Positions 1 to 8,215 of a stretch of DNA of 64,000 bases are shown piece by piece; position 1 is the stretch's first letter, and every line of letters starts with the position of its first letter. The translations under genes and the position numbers were made by a program. Source of the stretch: Sandarakinorhabdus sp. AAP62 (GTDB lineage: Bacteria; Pseudomonadota; Alphaproteobacteria; Sphingomonadales; Sphingomonadaceae). The stretch spans positions 186,001 through 250,000 of the forward strand of contig NZ_ANFY01000005.1 in the NCBI RefSeq assembly GCF_000331225.1. The letters are read 5' to 3'. The notes beneath the pieces are model-generated. The model was given only the letters and a program-made list of their open reading frames with translations. It was not told where the DNA came from and did not search any database.

Positions 1-1643
1 TGGTAGGGCCCGGCCACATCCCCGCAGGCGTAGATATTGGGATAGAGCGTCGCCAGATAATCGTCGGTCACCACGGTGCGGTCGGTCTCGATGCCGAGTT
101 CTTCGAGCCCATAGCCGGTCAGCCGCGCCTTGCGGCCAACAGCGACGATCAGCGCGTCATAGGGCAGGGCGCGTTCCTGGCCGTCGTGGGCAACGATCAA
201 TGTCTGCTCGCCCTCCACCCGCAGCGCGGCATGGCCGGTGAGTAGCTCGACGCCCGAACCGACCAGCGATGCGTGGGCGATGGCGGCGACATCGTCATCC
301 TCTCGCGGCAACACACGCGGGCCCATTTCGACCTGTTGCACCTGTGCGCCCAGCCGCGCCAGCGCCTGCGCCAGTTCGCAGCCGATCGGGCCGCCGCCCA
401 GCACGATGATGCGGCGCGGAATGGTTTCGAGCGCCGAAAAGGCGTCCCACAGCGTGTCGCTGGTCAGGTGATTGTGGTCGGTGAGGCCGGGCAGCGGCGG
501 CACCAGCGGCGCGGCGCCGGCGGCGATGACGATGCTGCGCGTGGTGAGGCGCTGCGTCGTGCCGTCGTGGCGGGTGATCTCCACCGTCCACGGATCAAGG
601 ATGCGGGCATGGCCAAGTTCCATGTCCACCCCCAGCCCGGTGTAGCGCTCCACGCTGTCGTTGGGTTCGATGGCGGCGATGACGCCCTTGATGCGCGCCA
701 TCACGGCGCGGAAATCAAATTCGGGGGTCTTCGGCGTCAGGCCATAGGTTTCGGCATGGCGCATCTGGTGGGCGATGCGGGCCGATTTGATCAGCGCCTT
801 TGATGGCACGCAGCCATAATTCAGGCAGTCGCCGCCCAGCTTGTGGGATTCCACCAGCGTCACCTTCGCCTTTACCGTGGCAGCGATATAGGCCGAAACC
901 AGCCCGGCCGCGCCGCCGCCGATCACCACCATGTTGCGGTCGAAGCGCTTGGGTCGCGGCCAGCGCGCATAGACGCGGCGGCGCTTGAGTGCGCCCATCA
1001 CCGCCTTGCCAATCCACGGCAGCAGGCCAAGCGCGGCGAATGACCCCAGCAGGCCCGGCGAGGCGACATCGCGCAGGCTCGAGATGCTGGCCAGCTGGGT
1101 GCCGGCGTTCACATAGACGATGGTGCCGAGGAACATGCCGATCTGGCTGACCCAGAAATAGGTGAAGGTGCGAATGGGCGTGAGGCCCATGAGCAGATTG
1201 ACGACGAAGAAGGGGAAGACCGGCACCAGCCGCAGCGAAAAGAGATAGAAGGCGCCGTCCTTCTCGATGCCGGTGTTGATGGCGGCCAGTCGCTCGCCAA
1301 ACTTGCCCTGCACCCAATCGCGCAACAGATAGCGCGAGGCGGTGAACGCCAGGGTCGCGCCGATGGTGGAGGCGAAGGAGACGATGAGCGTGCCAAGCCC
1401 GACGCCGAAAACCGCCCCGCCGGCCAGCGTCATGATCGCAGCGCCCGGGAAGGACAGCGCGGTGAGCGCCACATAGGCGAGGAAATAGACGCCGATCACC
1501 TGCAGCGGGTTGGCGGCATAAAGCGCTGCGATATCGGCCTGCCGCGCCTTCAGCGCATCGAGCGTCAGATACTGGCCCAGGTCGAACTGGAACCAGGCGA
1601 TGACCGCGGCCACGAACAGCAGGATGATGGGCAGGCGTTTCAT
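1..1643 (-). CDS. VTT/DedA-like membrane domain fused to FAD/NAD(P)-disulfide oxidoreductase (3' end outside window)
   Basis: The visible 547 residues start with a hydrophobic TVP38/TMEM64 (VTT, DedA-superfamily) membrane domain over about residues 1-215. It includes the family-like stretch FPGAAIMTLAGGAVFG. A class I pyridine nucleotide-disulfide oxidoreductase follows, with an FAD-binding GGGAAG at about 242-247 and a redox-active pair Cys273/Cys278 in GGDCLNYGCVPSK. A second dinucleotide motif (VLGGGPIG) and the late CGDVAGP motif of the FAD fold lie close to the window edge. The catalytic part resembles mercuric reductase and dihydrolipoamide dehydrogenase. No N-terminal HMA metal-binding domain is present, so mercury reduction is not supported. 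Membrane tethering suggests electron transfer at the inner membrane to an unknown acceptor. The C-terminal dimerisation domain lies off the window. Confidence 0.85.
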   Translation of the reverse strand, partial: MKRLPIILLFVAAVIAWFQFDLGQYLTLDALKARQADIAALYAANPLQVIGVYFLAYVALTALSFPGAAIMTLAGGAVFGVGLGTLIVSFASTIGATLAFTASRYLLRDWVQGKFGERLAAINTGIEKDGAFYLFSLRLVPVFPFFVVNLLMGLTPIRTFTYFWVSQIGMFLGTIVYVNAGTQLASISSLRDVASPGLLGSFAALGLLPWIGKAVMGALKRRRVYARWPRPKRFDRNMVVIGGGAAGLVSAYIAATVKAKVTLVESHKLGGDCLNYGCVPSKALIKSARIAHQMRHAETYGLTPKTPEFDFRAVMARIKGVIAAIEPNDSVERYTGLGVDMELGHARILDPWTVEITRHDGTTQRLTTRSIVIAAGAAPLVPPLPGLTDHNHLTSDTLWDAFSALETIPRRIIVLGGGPIGCELAQALARLGAQVQQVEMGPRVLPREDDDVAAIAHASLVGSGVELLTGHAALRVEGEQTLIVAHDGQERALPYDALIVAVGRKARLTGYGLEELGIETDRTVVTDDYLATLYPNIYACGDVAGPY

Positions 1644-1763
1644 CGGGCGGGCTTTCGTTTCATGGTGGCAGGTTGGACGCAAACCGTCGCCAGCGCCAAG
1701 CGATTATTCGCACCATGGGCGCCAAAGGATGCAGTTGCCTCCCCCTTTCATGCCGGCTGCCAA

Positions 1764-1793
1764 TCTGAACGAGCGATAACAAGTCCGTTCAGA
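1764..1793. promoter_or_regulatory. inverted repeat upstream of glycine-zipper gene pair
   Basis: An 8-bp perfect inverted repeat (TCTGAACG / CGTTCAGA, 14-bp spacer) lies 57 bp upstream of the first glycine-zipper gene. It could be an operator or part of a promoter. TGAAC-N15-CGTT loosely resembles the EcfG general-stress promoter (GGAAC-N16/17-CGTT), but both the -35 box and the spacing are off consensus. The rest of this intergenic stretch shows nothing recognisable. Confidence 0.25.
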
Positions 1794-1850
1794 CAGTTCA
1801 CATGTGCGTTGTGCGAATCAGTTGCCATCAACACCAGCCGGAGACGGGCA

Positions 1851-2234
1851 ATGCAGACGAAGCTGACCATCGCAATTCTCGCCACCCTGGGCCTGGGGCT
1901 GGCTGCCCCGGCCGCGGCGCAGTGGCATGATCCCGTGCAGCCGATCGGCTGGGGTGGCGGTTATCAGGGCGGCGGCTATGATGATGGCTATTATGGCAAC
2001 GCCGGCTGGAACGGCAATCGTGCCAATGGTCGCTATGGCCAGTGGAACGGCGACGACGGCTATTGCCGGCGCAGCAGCGGCAGCACCGGCACCATCGTTG
2101 GTGCCGTGGCGGGCGGCGTGATCGGCAACCAGGTTGCCAAGCGCCGCGACAAGACGGTGGCCACGGTGGCCGGCGCGGTGGTGGGTGGCCTGCTAGGCCG
2201 CAGCATTGATCGCGGCCGCACCGTGTGCCGCTGA
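1851..2234 (+). CDS. small secreted glycine-zipper 2TM protein
   Basis: A 127-aa protein with a cleavable signal peptide (MQTKLTIAILATLGLGLA, AAAQ cleavage region). A mature Gly/Asn/Tyr-rich segment follows, then a C-terminal glycine-zipper hairpin (GAVAGGVIGNQ ... GAVVGGLLGRS) and a terminal basic RGRTVCR. Glycine-zipper 2TM (Rick_17kDa/SlyB-like) domains occur in envelope-associated proteins. No lipobox is present, so this is not a classical 17-kDa lipoprotein. The start was placed at the ATG that begins the signal peptide, although the frame stays open further upstream. It ends 23 bp before a paralogue with the same YCRR-(S/D)G-(S/T)TG linker and the same ending, so the two are probably co-transcribed and arose by duplication. 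Function unknown. Confidence 0.8.
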   Translation: MQTKLTIAILATLGLGLAAPAAAQWHDPVQPIGWGGGYQGGGYDDGYYGNAGWNGNRANGRYGQWNGDDGYCRRSSGSTGTIVGAVAGGVIGNQVAKRRDKTVATVAGAVVGGLLGRSIDRGRTVCR

Positions 2235-2257
2235 AATTTGAACCAAGGAGAGCGACG

Positions 2258-2935
2258 ATGATCAATAGGAAAATCAGCCTGAGCCTGGCGCTGCTCACCC
2301 TGGGTGTCGCAACCCCGGCCCTGGCCGGCGACGATGATTGGCGCGACCGCCGCAGCGCGTCCCCGCGCGAAGTGGCCCGCAGTTGGGACCGGGTGCAGGA
2401 AGAGCGTCGCGATCTGGCCCGTGCCCAGTGGCGTGGCGACCGCGACGACATCCGCGAGGAAGCCCGCGAACTGCGCCGCGCCGAACGGGAATTCCGCCAG
2501 GACCGTGCCGATCTCTATCGGGCCGGCTGGGATGATGATCGCCGCCGTGGGCGCTGGGATGATGATGATCGTCGGCGCGGTAATGGCCGTGGCAATGGTT
2601 GGGGTCCCGGTGGTCGCCCGGCCAACGATCCGACCTGGCACCGCGATGGCTGGAACCGGCCGGGCTGGCACGCGGAGAGTTTCTACGTGAACGACAGCCG
2701 CTATCGCCCGCGCTATCTGGGCGTCAACGATCCGATCTGGCGGGGCTATGACAATCGCTATTATTGCCGCCGCAGCGACGGCACCACGGGCCTGATCATT
2801 GGTGGCCTTGCCGGCGGCACGCTCGGCAATGTGCTGGCGCCGGGTGGCTCCAAGGTGCTGGGCAGCATCATCGGCGGCACGCTGGGAGCCGTGGTGGGCA
2901 ACAGCATCGATCGGGGTCGCGTGGTTTGCCGTTAA
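2258..2935 (+). CDS. secreted charged protein with C-terminal glycine zipper
   Basis: A 225-aa protein with a signal peptide (about residues 1-23, ending TPALAG) and a very Arg/Asp-rich central region of roughly residues 25-120. A Trp/Arg-rich segment follows, then a glycine-zipper hairpin (GLIIGGLAGGTLG ... IIGGTLGAVVG) ending IDRGRVVCR. AAGGAG lies 7 bp before the ATG. The charged middle resembles RcnB-like periplasmic proteins; the C-terminal 45 residues match the neighbour upstream. It is probably an envelope protein whose zipper associates with membrane or oligomerises. No enzymatic motif is visible. Confidence 0.78.
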   Translation: MINRKISLSLALLTLGVATPALAGDDDWRDRRSASPREVARSWDRVQEERRDLARAQWRGDRDDIREEARELRRAEREFRQDRADLYRAGWDDDRRRGRWDDDDRRRGNGRGNGWGPGGRPANDPTWHRDGWNRPGWHAESFYVNDSRYRPRYLGVNDPIWRGYDNRYYCRRSDGTTGLIIGGLAGGTLGNVLAPGGSKVLGSIIGGTLGAVVGNSIDRGRVVCR

Positions 2936-2954
2936 GCCACAATTGACGGAAGCG

Positions 2955-2988
2955 ATGGCGTTCATCGGAAATCCCCGATGGACGCCAT
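2955..2988 (+). terminator. hairpin after glycine-zipper pair
   Basis: A 14-bp stem with one mismatch (ATGGCGTTCATCGG / CCGATGGACGCCAT) and 6-nt loop sits 19 bp after the stop codon and is followed by a short TTT. It probably ends the glycine-zipper transcript just before dps. Confidence 0.5.
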
Positions 2989-3027
2989 TTGCCTGACCGG
3001 CCTATCATCGCGCCACCAAGGAGACAG

Positions 3028-3522
3028 ATGATGGCCAAGAAAAAAGCCAGGGATGATGCGATCAACCTGGGCATGCCCGATGCTCAACGCCGGGCGATTG
3101 CGGATGGCTTGTCGCGCCTGCTGGCCGATACCTACACGCTCTATTTGAAAACCCACAATTTCCACTGGAACGTGACGGGCCCGCAGTTCAATTCGCTGCA
3201 CCTGATGTTCGAAGGCCAATATACCGAACTGGCGCTGGCCGTGGACCTGATTGCCGAGCGCATCCGCGCGCTGGGCGAACCGGCACCTGGCAGCTATTCC
3301 GCCTATGCGAAACTGGCGTCGATCAAGGAAGCCGACGGGGTGCCCAGCGCCACCGACATGGTGCGCATCCTTGCCGATGATCAGCTGGCCGTTGCCCGCA
3401 CGGCACGCTCGATCTTTCCGCTGGCCGATGCCGCCCATGATGAACCGACCGCAGATCTGCTTACCCAGCGCATGCAGGTGCACGAAAAGACGGCGTGGAT
3501 GCTGCGCGCCAACCTGGGCTAG
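3028..3522 (+). CDS. dps: Dps-family DNA-protecting ferritin-like protein
   Basis: A 164-aa Dps/ferritin-like four-helix protein, the normal size for the family. It has the ferroxidase-region signatures LKTHNFHWNVTG (His and Trp) and FEGQYTELALAVDLIAERI (Glu/Asp of the inter-subunit iron site). Dps dodecamers oxidise Fe(II) with H2O2, store iron and shield DNA in starved or stressed cells. Two in-frame ATGs lie behind AAGGAG. The first is used here; the second, 3 bp later, has the better 7-bp spacing. The basic N-terminus (KKKAR) could contact DNA. The TAG stop overlaps the stop codon of the convergent nhaA gene. Confidence 0.95.
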   Translation: MMAKKKARDDAINLGMPDAQRRAIADGLSRLLADTYTLYLKTHNFHWNVTGPQFNSLHLMFEGQYTELALAVDLIAERIRALGEPAPGSYSAYAKLASIKEADGVPSATDMVRILADDQLAVARTARSIFPLADAAHDEPTADLLTQRMQVHEKTAWMLRANLG

Positions 3523-4679
3523 CGGCGCAGGACAAGCAGCCCGATCAGGGCCGAAGCCAGGCTGCCGGCGATGATGCCCAGCTTGGCCGTGGCCTCCTGA
3601 TCGCTGCCGGTGCCATAGGCCAATGCGGCGATGAACAGGCTCATGGTGAAGCCGATGCCGCACAGTAGCGTCATGCCCCACAATTGCCGCGGCGAGGCGT
3701 TGGCCGGCATGTCGACGATGTTCAGCCTTACCAGCGCCATGATCGAACCGAAGATGCCCGCCTGCTTGCCGATCAGCAGCCCGAACCCGATCCCCAGCAC
3801 CAGTGGATCGAACGCGATATTCAACGACAGGTCGCGCAGATCGACCCCGGCATTGGCAAAGCCGAAGATCGGCACGATGGCGAAACCAACGATCGGCGCC
3901 AGCGCATGTTCGACGCGCAGCAGTGGGCTGTCGCGGATTTCCGGTACACCGGGGCTGGGCTGGATCGGCAGCGCCAGCGCCGTGATCACCCCGGCCAGCG
4001 TGGCGTGGATGCCGCTGGCATGCACCGCCACCCACAAGGCGATGCCCACCAGCAGATAGGGCCACACCAGCTGCACGCGCCGCCAATTCAGCAGCGCCAA
4101 CAGCCCGCACAGCCCAGCCGCTGCCGCCAGTGCCGCCAGATCAACCCCTTCGGTATAGACGGCGGCAATCACCACGATGGCACCGAGATCGTCGATCACC
4201 GCGATGGCGGTGAGCAGCAGTTTCAGGCTGGCCGGCACCCGGTTGCCGAGCAGGGCCATCACGCCAAGGGCAAAGGCGATATCGGTGGCGGTGGGGATGG
4301 CCCAGCCATTGATATTGCCCGGCGCCGCCCGGTTGAACGCCAGAAAGACCAGCGCCGGTACTGCCATGCCGGCCGCAGCCGCCACGCCGGGCAGGATGCG
4401 GCGCGGCCAGGTCGCCATTTCGCCATCGACGAACTCCCGCTTGATCTCGCAGCCGACGAGCAGGAAAAACACCGCCATCAGGCCATCATTGATCCAGTGC
4501 AGCAGGCTCATCGGGCCCAGCGGAAGGTGGAGCAGGTGAAAATATTGCTCCGACAGCACGGAGTTGGCGGCAAACATGGCCGCGGCCGCCGCCATCATCA
4601 GCACCTGGCCGCCACTGGCCTGGCTGGCCAGCAGTTCGCGGATCACCGTAAAGCGGATGCGGGGCAGGGGCGGGCGCAT
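3519..4679 (-). CDS. nhaA: Na+/H+ antiporter NhaA
   Basis: A 386-aa polytopic inner-membrane protein of typical NhaA length. The ion-binding aspartates fall at the same numbers as in E. coli NhaA: Asp133 in TATDIAFALG and the Asp163-Asp164 pair in AVIDDLGAIV. Upstream is the family stretch NDGLMAVFFLLVGCEIKRE. NhaA uses the proton gradient to expel Na+ (or Li+), giving salt and alkaline tolerance. It is a monocistronic convergent neighbour of dps with overlapping stop codons. No sodium-responsive regulator gene lies nearby. Confidence 0.96.
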   Translation of the reverse strand: MRPPLPRIRFTVIRELLASQASGGQVLMMAAAAAMFAANSVLSEQYFHLLHLPLGPMSLLHWINDGLMAVFFLLVGCEIKREFVDGEMATWPRRILPGVAAAAGMAVPALVFLAFNRAAPGNINGWAIPTATDIAFALGVMALLGNRVPASLKLLLTAIAVIDDLGAIVVIAAVYTEGVDLAALAAAAGLCGLLALLNWRRVQLVWPYLLVGIALWVAVHASGIHATLAGVITALALPIQPSPGVPEIRDSPLLRVEHALAPIVGFAIVPIFGFANAGVDLRDLSLNIAFDPLVLGIGFGLLIGKQAGIFGSIMALVRLNIVDMPANASPRQLWGMTLLCGIGFTMSLFIAALAYGTGSDQEATAKLGIIAGSLASALIGLLVLRR

Positions 4680-4765
4680 GGCCTTGGATTAACAGGCCCG
4701 GGCATGGCCGGAAAGCGAAACCGGCACAGCGGCACGTGGGCTTGAGCGATGTCTGTTTCCGACCT

Positions 4766-4795
4766 CCAGCCCCTCCCGCAGCCAAGCGGGGCTGG
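4766..4795 (-). terminator. GC-rich hairpin after rmlACDB
   Basis: An 8-bp perfect stem (CCAGCCCC / GGGGCTGG, 14-nt loop) lies between the rmlB stop and the nhaA start. There is no clear T-tract on the leftward strand, so termination is inferred from position. The sequence style resembles the CCCTCCC/GGGAGGG repeats near 48.4 kb. Confidence 0.35.
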
Positions 4796-4807
4796 GGAGG
4801 GCCTGTT

Positions 4808-5902
4808 TTACCCCCGCGCCGCGTAATTGACGTCGACCCAGTCGCGATAGCTGCCGTCCAGCACTGCCCGCCACCAGCCTTCATTGGCCAGATACCAGTG
4901 CAGCGTTTCGGCAAAACCCTGTTCGAAGGTGCGGGCCGGGGCATAGCCCAGCGCGGCGCGCGCCTTGGTTTCGTCGATGGCATAGCGGCGATCATGGCCG
5001 GGGCGATCGGTGACGAAGCGCTTCAGGCTGGCCGTGGGCAGGCCCTTTGCGGCCGGCGAGTCCGGGAAACGCGCCGCCAGCGCCGGATCGGCCGCAAACG
5101 CTGTATCCACGGCAGCACACAGAGTCTCGATCACGGTCAGGTTCGGCAGTTCGGCGCCGCCGCCGATATTGTAGGTCTCGCCCACCCGGCCCTTCATCAG
5201 GCAGGCCTCGATGCCGCGGCAATGATCTTCCACATGCAGCCAGTCGCGGATCTGCATGCCGTCGCCATAGATGGGCAGCGGCCGGCCGTGCAGGGCGTTG
5301 ATCAGGAACAGCGGGATCAGCTTCTCCGGGAACTGGTAGGGCCCGTAATTGTTGGAGCAATTGCTGGTGGTGACCTGCAGGCCATAGGTGTGGTGCCAGG
5401 CTCGCACCAGGTGATCGCTGGCTGCCTTGCTCGCCGAATAGGGGCTGTTGGGGGCATAGGCGGTCGTCTCGCTGAACGCCGGATCATTTGGCCCCAGCGA
5501 GCCATAGACTTCGTCGGTGGAAACATGATGGAAGCGATGCGGCTTGCCCGAACCCGCCAGCCACATGGCCCGCGCCGCCGTCAGCAGCGAAAGCGTGCCG
5601 ATCACGTTGGTGTCCACAAACGCCGCCGGGCCGTGGATGGAGCGATCGACATGGCTTTCGGCGGCGAAGTGCACGATGGTATCGATGGCGTGATCGCTCA
5701 GCAATGTTTCGACCAGCGCGGTGTCGCGGATATCGCCGTGCACGAATTCCACGCTGTTCAGGCCGGCCAGATTGGCGCGGTTGCCGGCATAGGTAAGGGC
5801 ATCGAGCACCACCACCTTGTCAGCGGCATGCTGCTGCAGCCAGTAATGGACGAAATTGGCGCCGATAAAGCCGGCACCACCGGTCACGAGCAGGTTGGTC
5901 AT
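4808..5902 (-). CDS. rfbB: dTDP-glucose 4,6-dehydratase (RmlB)
   Basis: A 364-aa extended SDR. It has the NAD-binding TGGAGFIG at residues 7-14, the catalytic Thr-Asp-Glu triplet at 129-131 (STDEVYGS) and the Tyr155/Lys159 pair (PYSASKAA). This is the second step of dTDP-L-rhamnose synthesis, turning dTDP-glucose into dTDP-4-keto-6-deoxyglucose. The ATG chosen overlaps the rmlD stop by 4 bp; an upstream in-frame extension lacks the Rossmann start and is discarded. It is the last gene of the leftward rmlACDB operon that feeds the EPS glycosyltransferases. Confidence 0.96.
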   Translation of the reverse strand: MTNLLVTGGAGFIGANFVHYWLQQHAADKVVVLDALTYAGNRANLAGLNSVEFVHGDIRDTALVETLLSDHAIDTIVHFAAESHVDRSIHGPAAFVDTNVIGTLSLLTAARAMWLAGSGKPHRFHHVSTDEVYGSLGPNDPAFSETTAYAPNSPYSASKAASDHLVRAWHHTYGLQVTTSNCSNNYGPYQFPEKLIPLFLINALHGRPLPIYGDGMQIRDWLHVEDHCRGIEACLMKGRVGETYNIGGGAELPNLTVIETLCAAVDTAFAADPALAARFPDSPAAKGLPTASLKRFVTDRPGHDRRYAIDETKARAALGYAPARTFEQGFAETLHWYLANEGWWRAVLDGSYRDWVDVNYAARG

Positions 5903-6750
5903 GCGGGAATCGCTTTCAGGCAATCGATCAGTTCGTGGCGCCAATGCCGGGCCGGACCGGTGATGGCCCAGCTCGTCGACTTGTCGAGGACGCTCCACGC
6001 CGGACGGCGCGCCGGGGTGGGATAATCGGCCGTGGCGATGGGGATAATCGGCTTGGCCTGGCTGAGCAGGCCCAGGCGCAGCGCCTCGTCCTGGATGGCG
6101 ACGGCGAAATCATACCAGCTGGTGATGCCGGCGTCGGTCCAGTGAAAGATGCCGCTGTGGCCGTGCAGGGCCCAGATGGCGCGGGCCAGGCTGAGCGCGT
6201 GGGTTGGCGTGCCGACCTGATCGGCGACCACCCGCACTTCGTCGCGTTCGGCCATCAGGCGCAGCATGGTCTTGACGAAATTGTTGCCCTGCGCAGCATA
6301 TACCCAGGCGGTGCGCACGATCAGCGGCGCCGGGTGATGGGTGGCGGCCGCCTGCTCGCCGGCCAGCTTGGTGCGGCCATAGGCGCTGGCCGGGGCGGGC
6401 GGCGTGTCGGGGCGATAGGGCGCGCAGGCCTGGCCGTCGAACACATAATCGGTCGAAACCTGCACGAAGCGGGCGCCAACGCTGGCCGCGGCTGCCGCGA
6501 GATGGCCAACGGCGGTGGCGTTGACCAACAGCGCAGCGGCTTCCTCGGCCTCGGCCTTGTCGACGGCGGTCCAGGCGGCGGCGTTGATCAGCAGGTCGGG
6601 CCGTGCAGCGTCGACCACGGCGGCGACCTGTGCCGCATTGCCGATATCAAACGCCGCCTCTGGCGGCGCGATCAGGGTGATGCCGTTCGGCGCACTGGCG
6701 GCGAGCGCCCGGCCCAACTGGCCACCACTTCCGGCGACCAGCACCTTCAC
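5899..6750 (-). CDS. rfbD: dTDP-4-dehydrorhamnose reductase (RmlD)
   Basis: A 283-aa SDR reductase with N-terminal dinucleotide motif GSGGQLG, a STDYVFDG segment and the catalytic Tyr124/Lys128 pair (YGRTK). It performs the last, NAD(P)H-dependent step to dTDP-L-rhamnose. It overlaps rmlC and rmlB by 4 bp on either side, indicating translational coupling within the rhamnose operon. Confidence 0.95.
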   Translation of the reverse strand: MKVLVAGSGGQLGRALAASAPNGITLIAPPEAAFDIGNAAQVAAVVDAARPDLLINAAAWTAVDKAEAEEAAALLVNATAVGHLAAAAASVGARFVQVSTDYVFDGQACAPYRPDTPPAPASAYGRTKLAGEQAAATHHPAPLIVRTAWVYAAQGNNFVKTMLRLMAERDEVRVVADQVGTPTHALSLARAIWALHGHSGIFHWTDAGITSWYDFAVAIQDEALRLGLLSQAKPIIPIATADYPTPARRPAWSVLDKSTSWAITGPARHWRHELIDCLKAIPA

Positions 6751-7292
6751 GCGAAAACCTCCGCATGGGCGAGGTGTGGCGCGGCGGCATCCTTGCCGGA
6801 AAGCTGCGGCGCCATGCCGGCATCCGGCCAGGCGATGCCGATCTGCGGATCATCCCAGCGGATGCCGCGATCGCTGGGCGAATGATAGAGAGAGGTGCAT
6901 TTGTAGAGGAAGTCCGCTGTCTCGCTGATCACCAGAAAGCCGTGGGCAAAGCCGGGCGGGATCCACAGCATGCGGTGGTTTTCCGCGCTGAGTTCCACGC
7001 CCACCCATTGGCCGAAATGCGGCGAGGAGCGGCGGATATCCACCGCCACGTCAAACACCGCCCCCTGCGTGACCCGCACCAGCTTGCCTTGCGGATTTTC
7101 CAGTTGGTAATGCAGCCCGCGCAGCACGCCGCGCGTAGAGCGGCTGTGATTGTCCTGCACGAAATCCATGGTCAGCCCGGCCTGCGCGAACGTCGCCTTG
7201 TTCCAGCTTTCGAGGAAGAAGCCGCGCGCATCCCCAAACACCTTCGGTTCGATGATCAGCACGCCGGGCAGGGCGGTTTCGACGATGTTCAT
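6747..7292 (-). CDS. rfbC: dTDP-4-dehydrorhamnose 3,5-epimerase (RmlC)
   Basis: A 181-aa cupin-fold epimerase. The catalytic base is His61 in VLRGLHYQ, the proton donor Tyr130 in ADFLYKCT, and the family signature IPPGFAHGF is present. It epimerises C3 and C5 of dTDP-4-keto-6-deoxyglucose, step three of the dTDP-rhamnose route. It overlaps rmlA and rmlD by 4 bp each. Confidence 0.96.
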   Translation of the reverse strand: MNIVETALPGVLIIEPKVFGDARGFFLESWNKATFAQAGLTMDFVQDNHSRSTRGVLRGLHYQLENPQGKLVRVTQGAVFDVAVDIRRSSPHFGQWVGVELSAENHRMLWIPPGFAHGFLVISETADFLYKCTSLYHSPSDRGIRWDDPQIGIAWPDAGMAPQLSGKDAAAPHLAHAEVFA

Positions 7293-8164
7293 CGGCCGTC
7301 CTTCAATTGGCCAAGCAGATATTCGCCATAGCCTGATTTGCGCAGCGGCGCAGCGATGGCCTCCAGTTGGGCATCATCGATATGGCCGAGACGCCAGGCG
7401 ATCTCTTCGGGGCAGCAGATCTTCAGACCCTGGCGTTCCTCGACGATGCGCACATAATTGGCGGCATCGAGCAGCGACCCATGGGTGCCGGTATCGAGCC
7501 AGGCAAAGCCGCGGCCCATCATCTCGACATGCAGTTTGCCTGCGTCGAGATAGAGCCGGTTGAGATCGGTGATTTCCAACTCGCCGCGTGGGGACGGCTT
7601 CAGGTCTCGGGCGAGCGCCACAGCGTCTGCATCGTAGAAATACAGGCCGGTGACGGCATAGTGGCTCTTGGGGTGCTGCGGCTTTTCCTCGATGGTCTGG
7701 GCGCGGCCGTTCGCGTCGAACGACACCACGCCATAGGCCTGCGGATCCTTGACATAATAGCCGAAAACGGTGGCGCCATCGGTGCGTGCGTTCGCACTGG
7801 CCAGCAGTTCGGGCAGGCCGTGGCCGTGATAGATATTGTCACCCAAAATCAGCACGCTGGGGTTGTCGCCCACAAAGTCCGCGCCGATGTGATAGGCCTG
7901 TGCCAGCCCTTCCGGGCGCGGCTGCTGGGCATAATGGATGCTGATGCCCCACTGGCTGCCATCGCCCAGCAGACCTGCGAACGCCGGCGCATCAGCCGGG
8001 GTGGTGATGATCAGGATTTCCGTCACGCCGGCAAGCAACAGCACCGACAACGGGTAATAGATCATCGGCTTGTCATACACCGGCATCAGCTGCTTCGATA
8101 CCGGTTTGGTCAGCGGATACAGGCGCGTGCCTGAACCGCCGGCCAGGATGATCCCACGCCGCAT
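7289..8164 (-). CDS. rfbA: glucose-1-phosphate thymidylyltransferase (RmlA)
   Basis: A 291-aa nucleotidyltransferase with the signature [11 protein letters not shown], then [17 protein letters not shown] and the metal-site stretch [10 protein letters not shown]. It makes dTDP-glucose from glucose-1-phosphate and dTTP and is normally feedback-inhibited by dTDP-rhamnose. The ATG lies behind AAGGAGA; an upstream in-frame extension is low-complexity and rejected. It is the first gene of the rml set, 51 bp downstream of the EpsD-like gene. Confidence 0.96.
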   Translation of the reverse strand: MRRGIILAGGSGTRLYPLTKPVSKQLMPVYDKPMIYYPLSVLLLAGVTEILIITTPADAPAFAGLLGDGSQWGISIHYAQQPRPEGLAQAYHIGADFVGDNPSVLILGDNIYHGHGLPELLASANARTDGATVFGYYVKDPQAYGVVSFDANGRAQTIEEKPQHPKSHYAVTGLYFYDADAVALARDLKPSPRGELEITDLNRLYLDAGKLHVEMMGRGFAWLDTGTHGSLLDAANYVRIVEERQGLKICCPEEIAWRLGHIDDAQLEAIAAPLRKSGYGEYLLGQLKDGR

Positions 8165-8215
8165 CGCCTGTCTTCTCCTTGTCGGGCGGGATGGGGGTCC
8201 CGCCCGCTTCACCGC

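Noticed and set aside
1-1643. Mercuric reductase (merA)
   Set aside because: The redox pair is present but there is no metal-binding N-terminal domain, the membrane VTT domain is foreign to MerA, and no other mer gene is nearby. The C-terminal cysteines cannot be checked.
4736-6025. 429-codon open frame antisense to rmlB
   Set aside because: Shadow frame; rmlB on the other strand has full catalytic motifs and operon overlaps.
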